Source: Deltaproteobacteria bacterium
Lineage (GTDB): Bacteria; Myxococcota; Kuafuiibacteriia; Kuafuiibacteriales; Kuafuiibacteriaceae
DNA: 64,000 nt
Direction: 5' to 3'
Assembly (NCBI GenBank): GCA_016703535.1
Contig: JADJBV010000001.1
Span: 4,392,001 to 4,456,000 of the forward strand
Shown here piece by piece: positions 1 to 8,393 of the stretch (positions are counted from its first letter, which is position 1; every line of letters starts with the position of its first letter). The position numbers and the translations under genes are program-made. The notes under the pieces are model-generated. The model was not told where the DNA came from. It searched no databases and worked only from the letters and a program-made list of their open reading frames with translations.

Positions 1-651
1 AACCAAGGGCGGCTCTACTGGCAGGCTCGACGCTCCCGGGAGGTCTTCCAGATCTTCGAGCGGATCTACGGCGCCGAACACCCCAAGCGGCTGGTCCGGG
101 TGGTCGCCTCCCAAGTGGGCAACGTTTGGGCCCACGAACAGCTGCTCGATTTTGAAGGGTTGCGGGCCCACACCGACGCCTTGGCGGTGGCGCCCTATTT
201 CGGCTTCGAGTCGGCGGCGCTCGAGGCCAAGGAGCTGGTGTTGGGCCAGGATCTGGATTGGCTCCTCGAGCACCTCAGGACCAAAAGTTTGCCGGAGACC
301 ATGGCGGCGATCAGGGCCTCCCAAGAGGTGGCCAAAGACCAAGGCCTGCCGCTGATCGCCTACGAGGGCGGCCAACACCTGGTCTCCCACCCGGCCCACC
401 ACCCGGTGGCGGCGCTGCAAGCCCGCTACGACGCGGCCAACCGGGATCCGCGGATGAAGGCCTTGTACCTGCAGCTCCTGGAGGGTTGGAAGGAGGCCGG
501 CGGCCACGAGTTCGTGCACTTCACCTTCGCCCGGCACTACGACCATCACAACCGCTTCGCCATGTTCGAGCGGGTGGATGACTCGCGGTCCGAAGCGCCA
601 AAATATGACGCGATCCTCACATTTTCGGCGGCCAACCCGCCTTGGTGGTGA
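1..651 (+). CDS. C-terminal part of a glycoside-hydrolase-like (cellulose-binding type) protein, 5' end outside window
   Basis: The reading frame is open from base 1 to the TGA at 649-651, so about 216 C-terminal residues are visible and the start lies outside the window. It is clearly a paralog of the 807-aa lipoprotein at 8394-10817: shared landmarks are ADALAV(A/N)P.FG, DLDWLL, SLPE, a G.Q.LV segment, R.DAANR(D/N)PRM and a final P.WW. The paralog has a lipoprotein signal and a carbohydrate-active-enzyme-like body, so a cell-surface or periplasmic role in polysaccharide handling is inferred. Unlike the paralog, this copy stops directly after the WW motif and has no C-terminal membrane region. 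Its stop abuts the stop of the convergent GT39 gene with no spacer. Catalytic residues were not identified. Confidence 0.7.
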   Translation, partial: NQGRLYWQARRSREVFQIFERIYGAEHPKRLVRVVASQVGNVWAHEQLLDFEGLRAHTDALAVAPYFGFESAALEAKELVLGQDLDWLLEHLRTKSLPETMAAIRASQEVAKDQGLPLIAYEGGQHLVSHPAHHPVAALQARYDAANRDPRMKALYLQLLEGWKEAGGHEFVHFTFARHYDHHNRFAMFERVDDSRSEAPKYDAILTFSAANPPWW

Positions 652-1860
652 TCAGGCCGAAGGGGCCCGGCGGCTGCGGATCCAAACGATCGCCTGGGCC
701 GCCAAGATGGCGATGAAGGGCACGCTCGGGAAGTGGTAGCGGTCCATCACCACCACCACCGCGTGCACGGCGGCGAAATAGGCCCAAAACAAGAGGGGTG
801 GCTCGAACACCACCCGGAACCGCAAAGCCCGGATCCGCAACCCGAGCCCCACCAGGCCCAAGGCCAGCCCCACCCACCAGTAGACGGTGCTGGCCAACTT
901 GAGGGGCCCCAAGATCCCTTCGCCGTAGCGGCCCTTCAGCCCGTCGCCGTTCCAGACCACTCCGATGGTCTCTCGATCGTGGAGCTTGACCAACTTCTTG
1001 AAGGTCCGGCCCACGAAGGCGACGGGTTCGGTCAAGATGTAGTCTTTGGCGATCTGGCCCAGGCGCCGATCGCGCTCCACCTCGGGCAGGCCTTGCACCT
1101 CGGGCGGCAGGTGCATGTATTCGCCGGTGGTGTTGGGGTTGTTGCCCATCCAAAGGTTGGCGCCGCTGTTGGCCGAAACCCACACCAAGTGCCCCGAGAC
1201 CTCCCGGTTGCGGAGCGCCCAGGGCAGGAGCCCGGCGTAGAGCACGACCAACAGGCCCACCAGCCGGAGTGCACCGCCGCGCCAATCCCACTTCGGCCCC
1301 TGCTGAAGGAATACGAACAAGATGGGCGCCAACATCGCCAAGGGGCGGACGTAGGAGGCCAAGGAGAGGAGCAGCCCGGTGACCAAGATCTGGGGCAACG
1401 GCCGCGGGATCCGGAGGTAGGCCAAAAAGGCCAAGAGGAAGAGCACCTCGAAGAGCAGCTCACTTTGCAGCAGGCTGACGAACTGGATCTGAGCCGGCCA
1501 ACAGGCGAACAAAACGCCGGTGTAGAGCGCGACCTTGTCGTCGTAGAGCTCCGCCGCCAGGGCCATGGCCAGGTAGACGCTGCCGACGCCCAACAGGACC
1601 TGGAAGGCGACCACCGGGCCGTAGTGATGGCCAAATACTGAATAGAAGGCCGCCAACAGGAAGGAGGTCCCGGGGGCCCAAAACAGGGAGGGTTCGCCGG
1701 GCTTCCAACCGTAGCCGCCGCCGTTGGCCAAGTTCTGGGCGAAGGCGTCGTAGGCGAAGGCGTCGTCGATCGGGACCACCGGACAAAAGAGGGCCCACAA
1801 CAACCGCAGCCCGAAGGCCACCGCCAACACCCGCAACAAGACCGACCGCGGCAGGTTCAT
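652..1860 (-). CDS. GT39/ArnT-like membrane glycosyltransferase
   Basis: A polytopic membrane protein of 402 aa in the dolichyl-phosphate-mannose mannosyltransferase (PMT_2/ArnT, GT39) style: N-terminal hydrophobic helix, then an acidic loop with PIDDAFAYDAFAQNLANGGG, matching the D/E-bearing first periplasmic loop of these enzymes, followed by many hydrophobic segments. Such enzymes transfer a sugar from a polyprenyl-phosphate donor on the outer face of the inner membrane. I chose the ATG at 1858-1860 because it overlaps the stop of the upstream UbiA gene as ATGA (1857-1860); an in-frame start 8 codons earlier is possible but would lie inside that gene. Coupling to a polyprenyl-type transferase supports a role in glycan or lipid glycosylation. 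The exact sugar and acceptor cannot be read from sequence. Confidence 0.8.
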   Translation of the reverse strand: MNLPRSVLLRVLAVAFGLRLLWALFCPVVPIDDAFAYDAFAQNLANGGGYGWKPGEPSLFWAPGTSFLLAAFYSVFGHHYGPVVAFQVLLGVGSVYLAMALAAELYDDKVALYTGVLFACWPAQIQFVSLLQSELLFEVLFLLAFLAYLRIPRPLPQILVTGLLLSLASYVRPLAMLAPILFVFLQQGPKWDWRGGALRLVGLLVVLYAGLLPWALRNREVSGHLVWVSANSGANLWMGNNPNTTGEYMHLPPEVQGLPEVERDRRLGQIAKDYILTEPVAFVGRTFKKLVKLHDRETIGVVWNGDGLKGRYGEGILGPLKLASTVYWWVGLALGLVGLGLRIRALRFRVVFEPPLLFWAYFAAVHAVVVVMDRYHFPSVPFIAILAAQAIVWIRSRRAPSA

Positions 1861-3329
1861 CCGTAGGTCGCCGCCAAGATGCACAACCCGGCCACCAACC
1901 CCGCCAGGTACGAGTTGCGATCACGGATCGCGAAGACCACCGGGTCGTCGTGGAGCTGGTCCCGGCCCGCCAAAAACCAGACCCGGGTGTTCCAGTAGAT
2001 CAACACCGGCACGATCAACCAGAGGGCCTCGGGGCGCGGGTACAAGCGGAGGACCTCGGGGCTGTTCATGTACAGGCAAAAGATCAAGACGGCGATCAAT
2101 CCACAGGCCGGGCCGATGGAGGTGATGATCTGGAGATCACTGACCCAGTAGTTGCGGCCCGGGACTCGGTCCAGCTCCTTGGCTTGGGTCTCGATCAACT
2201 CCGAAAAACGCTTCACGAAGGCCAGGCCGGTGAAAAAAAACAGCGAAAAGGCCAACAACCAAAAGGAGACCTGCACGCCCACCGCCAAGCCGCCCGCCAA
2301 CACCCGGTAGGTGAAGAGGCCGCCCAAGGCCAACACGTCCAGGATCAACTTCCGCTTCAGGTAAAAGGAGTAGACCGTGGTCAGCGCAAAATAGCCCAAC
2401 AAGGCCACCGTAAACTTCCACGGCAAGAAGAACCCGCCCAGGAACAGGCCCAGGCCCAAAACCAACGGAAAAAGCACCAGGCCCGTCGGTATACTCAATA
2501 GACCGGAAGCGAAGGGCCGCTTGCGTTTGCTGCGGTGTTGCCGGTCTTGCTCGAGATCGAGGAGATCGTTGAGCACGTAGACCGACGAGGCGGTGAAGCT
2601 GAAGGCGAAGAAGGCCACCAACAACCAACCGAAGGCCACCGGCTCCCGCACGTGACCCAAGATGGCGGCCACAAAAAGCAGCAGGTTTTTCATCCACTGG
2701 TGCGGGCGCAGGGCCTTGACGATGGCTTTGGCCCGTCCACCCGCCCGAGGCACCACCACCTCGGCCTGGGGTTGGGCGGCTTTTACCGCGGCCACCAAAC
2801 TGCTGCTGGCCCCGACCAACCAGGGCCGATCCGCCGCCTGCCACACCGGCAGATCGGCGCTGGAGTCCCCCGCGTAGTCGAAGCCCCCTTTGCCAAAACG
2901 TTCGGTGAGGTAGGTGGCCTTGGCCGGCCCCTTGAGGTTGCGTTGGCCGTCGCTGCCGATCGCCTCCTCGAAGAGCCCGAGGTGCCCCGCGACCACGTTG
3001 GCGATCCGCTGATCGCTGGCGGTCACCAGGTAGAGCTTCCGCCCGCCGGCCTTTTCGGCCTTGAGGCGTTCGATCAGCTCGGCCCGGTACGGCAAGGTCG
3101 AAGGGTTGGGCAACACCCGGTCGCTGATCCGGCGTTTGGCCGTGGCCTTGCCCGCCAGGAACCAATAGGGCACCGACAAGGCGGCCAGGGGCGCCTGCCG
3201 ACCCAACAGGAACAAGGACTCCCAGAGGCAGTCGGTGGAGACCAAGGTCCCATCGAGATCGACACAAAGTGGCCGGGCGGAGGTCTCGACCATCTGGGGG
3301 TCCATCACCGCGCCCGGGCCCGAAGTCAA
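1857..3329 (-). CDS. HAD-like phosphatase / UbiA prenyltransferase fusion
   Basis: A 490-aa two-domain protein. Residues ~20-200 form a HAD domain (DLDGTLV at 24-30, GDSSADLP near 154-161). Residues ~205-490 form a polytopic UbiA prenyltransferase with the Asp-rich motif NDLLDLEQD (254-262), followed by an RPFASG element, and the late DDPVVFAIRDRNSY element typical of decaprenyl-phosphate phosphoribosyltransferase-like members. The reaction would be attachment of a phospho-sugar or ring to a polyprenyl chain, with the HAD domain possibly dephosphorylating the product, as in the DPPR synthase/phosphatase pair. The neighbouring GT39 enzyme, coupled by an ATGA overlap, could use the resulting polyprenyl-linked sugar. 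A start at Met9 is also possible. Confidence 0.85.
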   Translation of the reverse strand: MTSGPGAVMDPQMVETSARPLCVDLDGTLVSTDCLWESLFLLGRQAPLAALSVPYWFLAGKATAKRRISDRVLPNPSTLPYRAELIERLKAEKAGGRKLYLVTASDQRIANVVAGHLGLFEEAIGSDGQRNLKGPAKATYLTERFGKGGFDYAGDSSADLPVWQAADRPWLVGASSSLVAAVKAAQPQAEVVVPRAGGRAKAIVKALRPHQWMKNLLLFVAAILGHVREPVAFGWLLVAFFAFSFTASSVYVLNDLLDLEQDRQHRSKRKRPFASGLLSIPTGLVLFPLVLGLGLFLGGFFLPWKFTVALLGYFALTTVYSFYLKRKLILDVLALGGLFTYRVLAGGLAVGVQVSFWLLAFSLFFFTGLAFVKRFSELIETQAKELDRVPGRNYWVSDLQIITSIGPACGLIAVLIFCLYMNSPEVLRLYPRPEALWLIVPVLIYWNTRVWFLAGRDQLHDDPVVFAIRDRNSYLAGLVAGLCILAATYG

Positions 3330-3344
3330 GGTGGGCGCTGGGGC

Positions 3345-4493
3345 TCAGCCCTGGGTGGGCTCCGAGTCGCTGCGGGCCCGGGAGCGACGGCGGCGGCGCG
3401 GGCGCGAGGATCCCTCCCGGGCGGCGGGCTGCAGGTGGGCCGGTTCGGTGATCGCCGTGGGCTCCTGATCCAGCTCTTGTTCGTAGTCCTCCACCAAAGA
3501 TCGCAAGGAGGAGAGCAGGTTCGAGGAGGCATCCCCGATCAAGGTGGCCTCTTCGGCGGGGGAACGACCGTAGAGTTCGTCCACCACCTGCTCGACCCGG
3601 GTGATCACCCGGACCAGATCGGCGCCGCTGGAAGCCGCCCGGGGGGCGGGTGCGTCGGGAGGAGACAAGGCCGCAAACGACGGGGCCCGGGGCGAAGGGC
3701 TGCGGGGCGCAAACAAGGAGGCGTCGGCGGTCAACTCGTCGGCGGTGAGCCGGGCCAGCGCTTCCCTCGCCACCCGGGCCGGCACCACCTGGAGGCCCGA
3801 ACGGCGTTGGGCCGGGGGCATGGCGGCCGCCGGTCGAGGAGCCGGCCGCTCGGGTTCGGGCACCGCCGGACGAACGACGGCCGGGGTGCTCCCCAGGGCC
3901 TGGACCTCCACGTGCTCCAGCTCGGCCCGAGCCAAGACCTCGGCCATGCTCAAGTGGGGCGGATCGATCTTGGAGAAGTCGGTTGACCAGGCCGTGATCA
4001 ACCGATCGAGCTCGGCCAGATCGGGCGCCTTGCGGAGCACCACACTCCGGAGCCCCGCCCCGTGGAGTTGGCCGGCCAAGCCCTCCCGCGGATCCGGGTG
4101 AAAATAGACCACGTCCTCCTTGATCAAGATCCGATCGGGCTCGAGCAAAAGTTCGACCTCGGGCGCCACCGACAACAAGGCCGTCAACTTTTGGTGGGCC
4201 TGGTCCAGATAACGACTCCGCTGTTCACTCCCCTCCAGGTAGGTGTACTTCGCCCGGAGCGCCTGGACGATCGCCGCCAGCGCACTTTGGCAAAGGGGCG
4301 AAGCGGGCTCCCGCATGCGCTGGCCTCGGGGCGGCGGCAACCCCAACCGGGGCGGCAGGTACGGCAATCGTGGGCGAATCGGCGGCGGGGTCAGATCATC
4401 GGCCAGGGGCGCCGCCGGTGGGGTCGCCTCCAGCGGGACCAACGCGCCGGTCGGCAGGCGGGGCAGCGGAGTCAACTCGTCGTCGCGCCCCAC
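3345..4493 (-). CDS. hypothetical protein, Pro-rich N-terminus and acidic/basic disordered C-terminus
   Basis: A 382-aa protein with a GTG start at 4491-4493. Residues 1-60 are rich in Pro and Ala. Residues ~65-200 look folded: an alpha-helical stretch (LAAIVQALRAKYTYLEG), then LLLEPDRILIKEDVVYFHP, then a segment on ranking or position (LRSVVLRKAPDLAELDRLI) that resembles N-terminal parts of myxobacterial regulatory proteins. Residues 200-382 are low-complexity and end in an Arg-rich tail. I do not recognise a named family. It lies 15 nt upstream of the UbiA fusion gene and 32 nt after amtB, all on the minus strand, so co-transcription is likely. Confidence 0.6.
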   Translation of the reverse strand: MGRDDELTPLPRLPTGALVPLEATPPAAPLADDLTPPPIRPRLPYLPPRLGLPPPRGQRMREPASPLCQSALAAIVQALRAKYTYLEGSEQRSRYLDQAHQKLTALLSVAPEVELLLEPDRILIKEDVVYFHPDPREGLAGQLHGAGLRSVVLRKAPDLAELDRLITAWSTDFSKIDPPHLSMAEVLARAELEHVEVQALGSTPAVVRPAVPEPERPAPRPAAAMPPAQRRSGLQVVPARVAREALARLTADELTADASLFAPRSPSPRAPSFAALSPPDAPAPRAASSGADLVRVITRVEQVVDELYGRSPAEEATLIGDASSNLLSSLRSLVEDYEQELDQEPTAITEPAHLQPAAREGSSRPRRRRRSRARSDSEPTQG

Positions 4494-4525
4494 GGGCCTA
4501 GTATGCCCAGAAAAGCAGGGCGGAG

Positions 4526-5737
4526 CTACGCGTAGCCCGACTCACCGTGTTGGCTCTGATCCAGGCCCTCCCGTTCTTCGTCGACGGTCACCCGGAGGCC
4601 CACCAGCTTGTCGACCACCTTGAGGATCACCCAGGTGAGGATCCCGCTGTAGGCTCCAGCCGCCAAGATCCCCAAGGCTTGGAGCCCAAGTTGTCCCGGG
4701 TTGCCGGCCAAGAGGCCATCTTGCCCGGCCGGGTTGAGCAACTTGGAGGCGAAGACGCCGGTCAACAAGGCGCCCAAGATCCCGCCGACGCCGTGGACAC
4801 CAAAGGCGTCGAGGGAGTCGTCGTAGTGGAGGCGCTCCTTGAGGAGGACCGCGCCGTAACAGGCGACACCCGCCATCAGGCCGATCACCATCGAGGCGCC
4901 GACCGACACGAAGCCCGCCGCCGGGGTGATCGCCACCAGCCCCGCCACCAAACCAGAGACGAAGCCGAGCATGGTGGGCCGCTTTCGGTGCATCCACTCG
5001 GCCACCACCCAAGAGAGGGCGGCGGCGCCCGCCGAAACGTGGGTGGTCACGAAGGCCAAGGCCGCAGTGGAGTTGGCCCCCAAGGCGCTGCCGGCGTTGA
5101 AGCCGAACCAACCGAACCACAAGAGCCCGCCGCCGGTGACGGTCATGGTCAGGTTGTGGGGCAGGTGCTTCTCCTTCGGGTAGTTGACGCGTTTGCCGAT
5201 CACCACACACGACACCAAGGCGGCGATGCCGGCGGTCAGGTGCACCACCGTGCCGCCCGCGAAGTCGAGTACGCCCAACTTGAAGAGCCAGCCTCCTTCG
5301 GCCCAGGTCCAGTGGGCGACCGGGTCGTAGACCAAGGTGGTCCAAAGCAGCGCGAAGATCACGTAGGCCGAAAACTTCATGCGTTCGACGAAGGCCCCGG
5401 CGATCAAGGCCGGGGTGATGATCGCGAACTTCATCTGAAAGGCCATGAAGGCCAGGTGAGGCACGCTGCCCTTGTTTTGCCCGGCGAGGCCCGAGAGGAA
5501 CAGGTAGTCGAGGCCGCCGATGAAGCCGCCGATCGAGGTGCCGAAGGCCAAGGAGTAGCCGATGACCACCCACTGGACGGTGATCAAGGCCAAGGCGAAG
5601 TGCACGAACATGAACGTGGAGAGCACGTTCTTCTTCCGGACCATGCCCCCGTAAAAGAGGGCCAGCCCGGGCGTCATGAACAACACGAAGGCTGAAGAGA
5701 CGAGGAGCCAGGCGGTATCGCCCGTGTCCGGAGTCAT
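4526..5737 (-). CDS. amtB: ammonium transporter (Amt family)
   Basis: A 403-aa membrane protein of the usual Amt length and order. The N-terminus reads DTAWLLVSSAFVLFMTPGLA, then FYGGMVRKKNVLS; the pore Asp/His element DFAGGTVVH places D158 and H166, and FGVHGVGGILG carries the second pore histidine at H315 (the twin-His pair). This establishes a trimeric ammonium/ammonia channel of the inner membrane. There is no classical cleaved signal before the first helix. No PII (glnK) gene is adjacent, which is unusual, since glnK-amtB linkage is common. The ATG is followed at once by a normal Amt N-terminus, so the start is secure. Confidence 0.95.
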   Translation of the reverse strand: MTPDTGDTAWLLVSSAFVLFMTPGLALFYGGMVRKKNVLSTFMFVHFALALITVQWVVIGYSLAFGTSIGGFIGGLDYLFLSGLAGQNKGSVPHLAFMAFQMKFAIITPALIAGAFVERMKFSAYVIFALLWTTLVYDPVAHWTWAEGGWLFKLGVLDFAGGTVVHLTAGIAALVSCVVIGKRVNYPKEKHLPHNLTMTVTGGGLLWFGWFGFNAGSALGANSTAALAFVTTHVSAGAAALSWVVAEWMHRKRPTMLGFVSGLVAGLVAITPAAGFVSVGASMVIGLMAGVACYGAVLLKERLHYDDSLDAFGVHGVGGILGALLTGVFASKLLNPAGQDGLLAGNPGQLGLQALGILAAGAYSGILTWVILKVVDKLVGLRVTVDEEREGLDQSQHGESGYA

Positions 5738-5784
5738 GGGCTCGGTTCTTAGCGCGCTTCGTTGGTTGACGCAACGCGTCGGGG

Positions 5785-7062
5785 TTACGGAATGCCCGGG
5801 ATCGTCGCGACCGTACGATAAAGGGTCGACTCGGCCGCGATGTAGAGGGTGGTCAGCCCGTTGCCCCCGAAGGCCACGTTGCTCGGGATCCGGGGCACCA
5901 AAAGCACACCCCAGCGGAGGCCACTCGGGTTGTAGGCCTCGAGCCCGGCGCTGGTGGCGACCCAGACGTTGCCGGCGGCGTCGACCGCCAAACCTCGAGG
6001 TTCGGGGGCGGTCAAAGCGAAGATCCGCTCGTTGCTGATCGCGCCGTTGAAGCCCACGTCAAAGGCCCGGATCACGTCATCGACCGCGTCGGACATGTAA
6101 AGCACGCCGTCGGCCGTGCCCAAGGCCAAGCCCGAGGGGGCGCTGCCGACCGGGCCTTGCCACACGGCGTTGGCCGTGGCCGCGCCGCTCGGCACCACGT
6201 AAAGGCCGTTGAAGTTGATCTCTCGGGCCCGCCCCATCAGGCCTTCGGCGGGGTCCGTGAAGAAGATGGCGCCGTCTCCGGTCACCTCCACGTCGTAGGG
6301 GCCGTTGAAGGCGTGGGTCTCGAAGAGCTCCACCACCGGCAACACCGTGGCCTCCCCCACCGTTCGTGACACCCGACGCAAGGCGACCTCGGCGGTGATC
6401 AGCTGGTTCATCGAGTCCACCGCCAATCCTCGAGGGATATCGCCGGGCGTCCGGAAGGTCTGCACGCCCGTCTGAGCCAAGCCGTAGATGGTGTTGCCCG
6501 GCCCATCGGCGAAGAACAACACCTCCCCGGCGTTGTTCCAGGCCAAGCCGAACAGATCGAGGTATCCGGTCTGCACCTGGGTCACCGCCGGCACCCCGAG
6601 GAGCGGGTTCTGACCGATCACGCCGCTATCGGGACGGCTGCCGGCGTTCCCCGGGGCTCCGCCGGTGGCCGCCCAATCGACGAACACTTGGATCTGCTCG
6701 GCGGTGAGGGGCTCCTGAGACACCGGCGGCATCGGCTCGGTGTTGGAGGCCACTCGCAGGGCCATCTCGGCGATCAACGGGTTGCCAGCCAAGCTGGTGC
6801 CCCGCACGTCGTTGTATTCGACCAAGGACATCGGCGCCTGGTTCACCGGCGGCCGAGCATGACAGGACTGGCACCGGGCGATGACGATCGGCTCGACGTC
6901 TCGGAACCAGGTGCGCATCACCGGCCCGGCGTCGACGTCCCGAGGATCTCGGCACTCCTGCTCGAAGCAGATCGTCCCCGCCACACACTCGTCGCTCCCA
7001 AAACACTCGGGGTTCTGACGACACGCGGCCAACACCAACACCGACAACCAAGACCTCTTCAT
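5785..7062 (-). CDS. lipoprotein with CxxCH motif and SMP-30/gluconolactonase-like beta-propeller
   Basis: A 425-aa exported lipoprotein: MKRSWLSVLVLAAC gives a lipobox (LAAC), followed by a small Cys-rich segment (CFGSDECVAGTICFEQEC). A region with CQSCH and later EPMPP resembles a c-type cytochrome or planctomycete-type cytochrome-like domain. Residues ~150-425 carry repeated blocks such as PRGLAVD and SGLALGTADGVLYMSDA, typical of an NHL/SMP-30 beta-propeller. The ATG at 7060-7062 overlaps the stop of the upstream paralog (ATGA). The open frame continues upstream to 8175, but that part is an antisense-like shadow of the paralog. Substrate is unknown; one CxxCH motif does not prove haem binding. 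Confidence 0.7.
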   Translation of the reverse strand: MKRSWLSVLVLAACRQNPECFGSDECVAGTICFEQECRDPRDVDAGPVMRTWFRDVEPIVIARCQSCHARPPVNQAPMSLVEYNDVRGTSLAGNPLIAEMALRVASNTEPMPPVSQEPLTAEQIQVFVDWAATGGAPGNAGSRPDSGVIGQNPLLGVPAVTQVQTGYLDLFGLAWNNAGEVLFFADGPGNTIYGLAQTGVQTFRTPGDIPRGLAVDSMNQLITAEVALRRVSRTVGEATVLPVVELFETHAFNGPYDVEVTGDGAIFFTDPAEGLMGRAREINFNGLYVVPSGAATANAVWQGPVGSAPSGLALGTADGVLYMSDAVDDVIRAFDVGFNGAISNERIFALTAPEPRGLAVDAAGNVWVATSAGLEAYNPSGLRWGVLLVPRIPSNVAFGGNGLTTLYIAAESTLYRTVATIPGIP

Positions 7063-8393
7063 GGCGGCCCCGGGATCATCATCTGGATCGCGTACACGGC
7101 GGTGCCCGCGGTGATGTAGAGGGTGTTGCGGTTGGGCCCACCGAAGCCGGAGTTGGTGGCCGGTTGTCCGGTGGGGATCGCGCCCCACTCGGTGCCGTCG
7201 GGCGCCAACACCACGATGCCTCGGTTGCTGGTGGCCACGTAGAGGTTGCCTTCGTCGTCGTGGCTCATGCCGTCGGCGCCGACCAAGCCGGTGGCGAAGT
7301 CCCGGGGGTTGCTCAGGTCGCCATCGGCGGCAACGTCGAAGACCTGGACCCGATCGTCTTCGCTGTCCGAAAGGTAGAGCCGGGTTTCGTCCTCCGAGAG
7401 CTCGACGCCGTTCGGCCCCGACTCCTCCGGCCCCTCCCACTCGGCGATCACCGAGCTGGTCGTGGTGACCCGGAAGAGCCCGTTGAACGGCAACTCTCGA
7501 GTCCGCCCGTCCAGACCGTACGCCGAGTCGCTGAAGTAGATGGTGCCGTCGGAGCGCACGTCGAGATCGTTGGGGGAGTTGAAGCGCATGCCTCGATAGT
7601 TGTCGACGATCCCGACCTCGGCGCCGCCCATCGGGAACCGAGCGATGCGTCGGGTCTCGAACTGGGTGCAGACGATGTCGCCGTTGGCCAAGAGCCGGAT
7701 CGCCGCCGCGTCGTTGCTGGGGGTGAGGAAGTCGCTGACGTTGTTGGGCGGCCGTAGGCGCCGGATCGCGTTGCCCGGGATGTCGACGAACAACAGATCG
7801 TTGGTGGCCGGCCGCCAGACCGGGCTCTCGACGACGATCTGGTTGCCGACCAAAAAGATCGGGTTGGGGTTGGGAGGGATCGGGTTGCGGGGGCCGAGGT
7901 CCGGGAAGCCAACGTCGGGGCGAGGACCGGTGTCTCGCACGCCGCCATCCGAATCCATCCCGCCTTCGGGTGCACCCAAGGCCGCCCAGTCTCGCACCAC
8001 GCCGATCTCCGCTTCGGTGGCGCCGCCACCGGGGGGCATGGTGCCCGCGACCATCCGAGCCGCCATCCGCTCGTAGATCAAGCCCCCCGCCGGGGCCGGG
8101 CCTTGGGTGTCTTGATAGCTGATCAACGCAAAAGGCGCGCCGTTGACCGTGGGGTTGGCGTGGCACGAGACACAACGGCGCTGGATGATCGGCTGGACGT
8201 CATCGATCCAGGTATAAGTTCGGATCCCGGCGTCCGGGCCGGCGTCGCCGATGGCGAAGGGTTCGGTGCATTGGCCGCGATAACAGACCAAGCCGGGGGT
8301 GCACTCGTTGCTGCCGAAACAATCGGCGTCGAGCCGACACCCGGTGACGGCGACCAGCACAACGGCCAAGAGGATCCAGACAAAGGTACGCAC
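7059..8393 (-). CDS. lipoprotein with CxxCH motif and SMP-30/gluconolactonase-like beta-propeller (paralog)
   Basis: A 444-aa paralog of the downstream gene with the same domain order: signal peptide with lipobox (VTGC), Cys-rich segment (CFGSNECTPGLVC), a CVSCH site followed by a TMPPGGG element, then a beta-propeller rich in LYLSDSEDD, GTIYFSDSAYG and LYVATSN strands. The start is GTG (8391-8393), directly abutting the stop of the 807-aa lipoprotein gene, and the stop overlaps the next start. The gene trio is therefore an operon. The TMPPGGG after CxxCH is reminiscent of the distal Met ligand of small c-type cytochrome domains, so a haem-bearing periplasmic sensor or enzyme is plausible but unproven. 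Confidence 0.7.
   Translation of the reverse strand: MRTFVWILLAVVLVAVTGCRLDADCFGSNECTPGLVCYRGQCTEPFAIGDAGPDAGIRTYTWIDDVQPIIQRRCVSCHANPTVNGAPFALISYQDTQGPAPAGGLIYERMAARMVAGTMPPGGGATEAEIGVVRDWAALGAPEGGMDSDGGVRDTGPRPDVGFPDLGPRNPIPPNPNPIFLVGNQIVVESPVWRPATNDLLFVDIPGNAIRRLRPPNNVSDFLTPSNDAAAIRLLANGDIVCTQFETRRIARFPMGGAEVGIVDNYRGMRFNSPNDLDVRSDGTIYFSDSAYGLDGRTRELPFNGLFRVTTTSSVIAEWEGPEESGPNGVELSEDETRLYLSDSEDDRVQVFDVAADGDLSNPRDFATGLVGADGMSHDDEGNLYVATSNRGIVVLAPDGTEWGAIPTGQPATNSGFGGPNRNTLYITAGTAVYAIQMMIPGPP

Noticed and set aside
2535..3986. Plus-strand 483-aa frame opposite the HAD-UbiA and hypothetical genes
   Set aside because: Shadow of two well-supported minus-strand genes with low-complexity composition.
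7063..8175. Upstream extension of the 5785-7062 gene to a 796-aa protein
   Set aside because: The extension is an Arg/Gly-rich shadow of the paralog in another frame; the ATGA overlap at 7059-7062 marks the true start.
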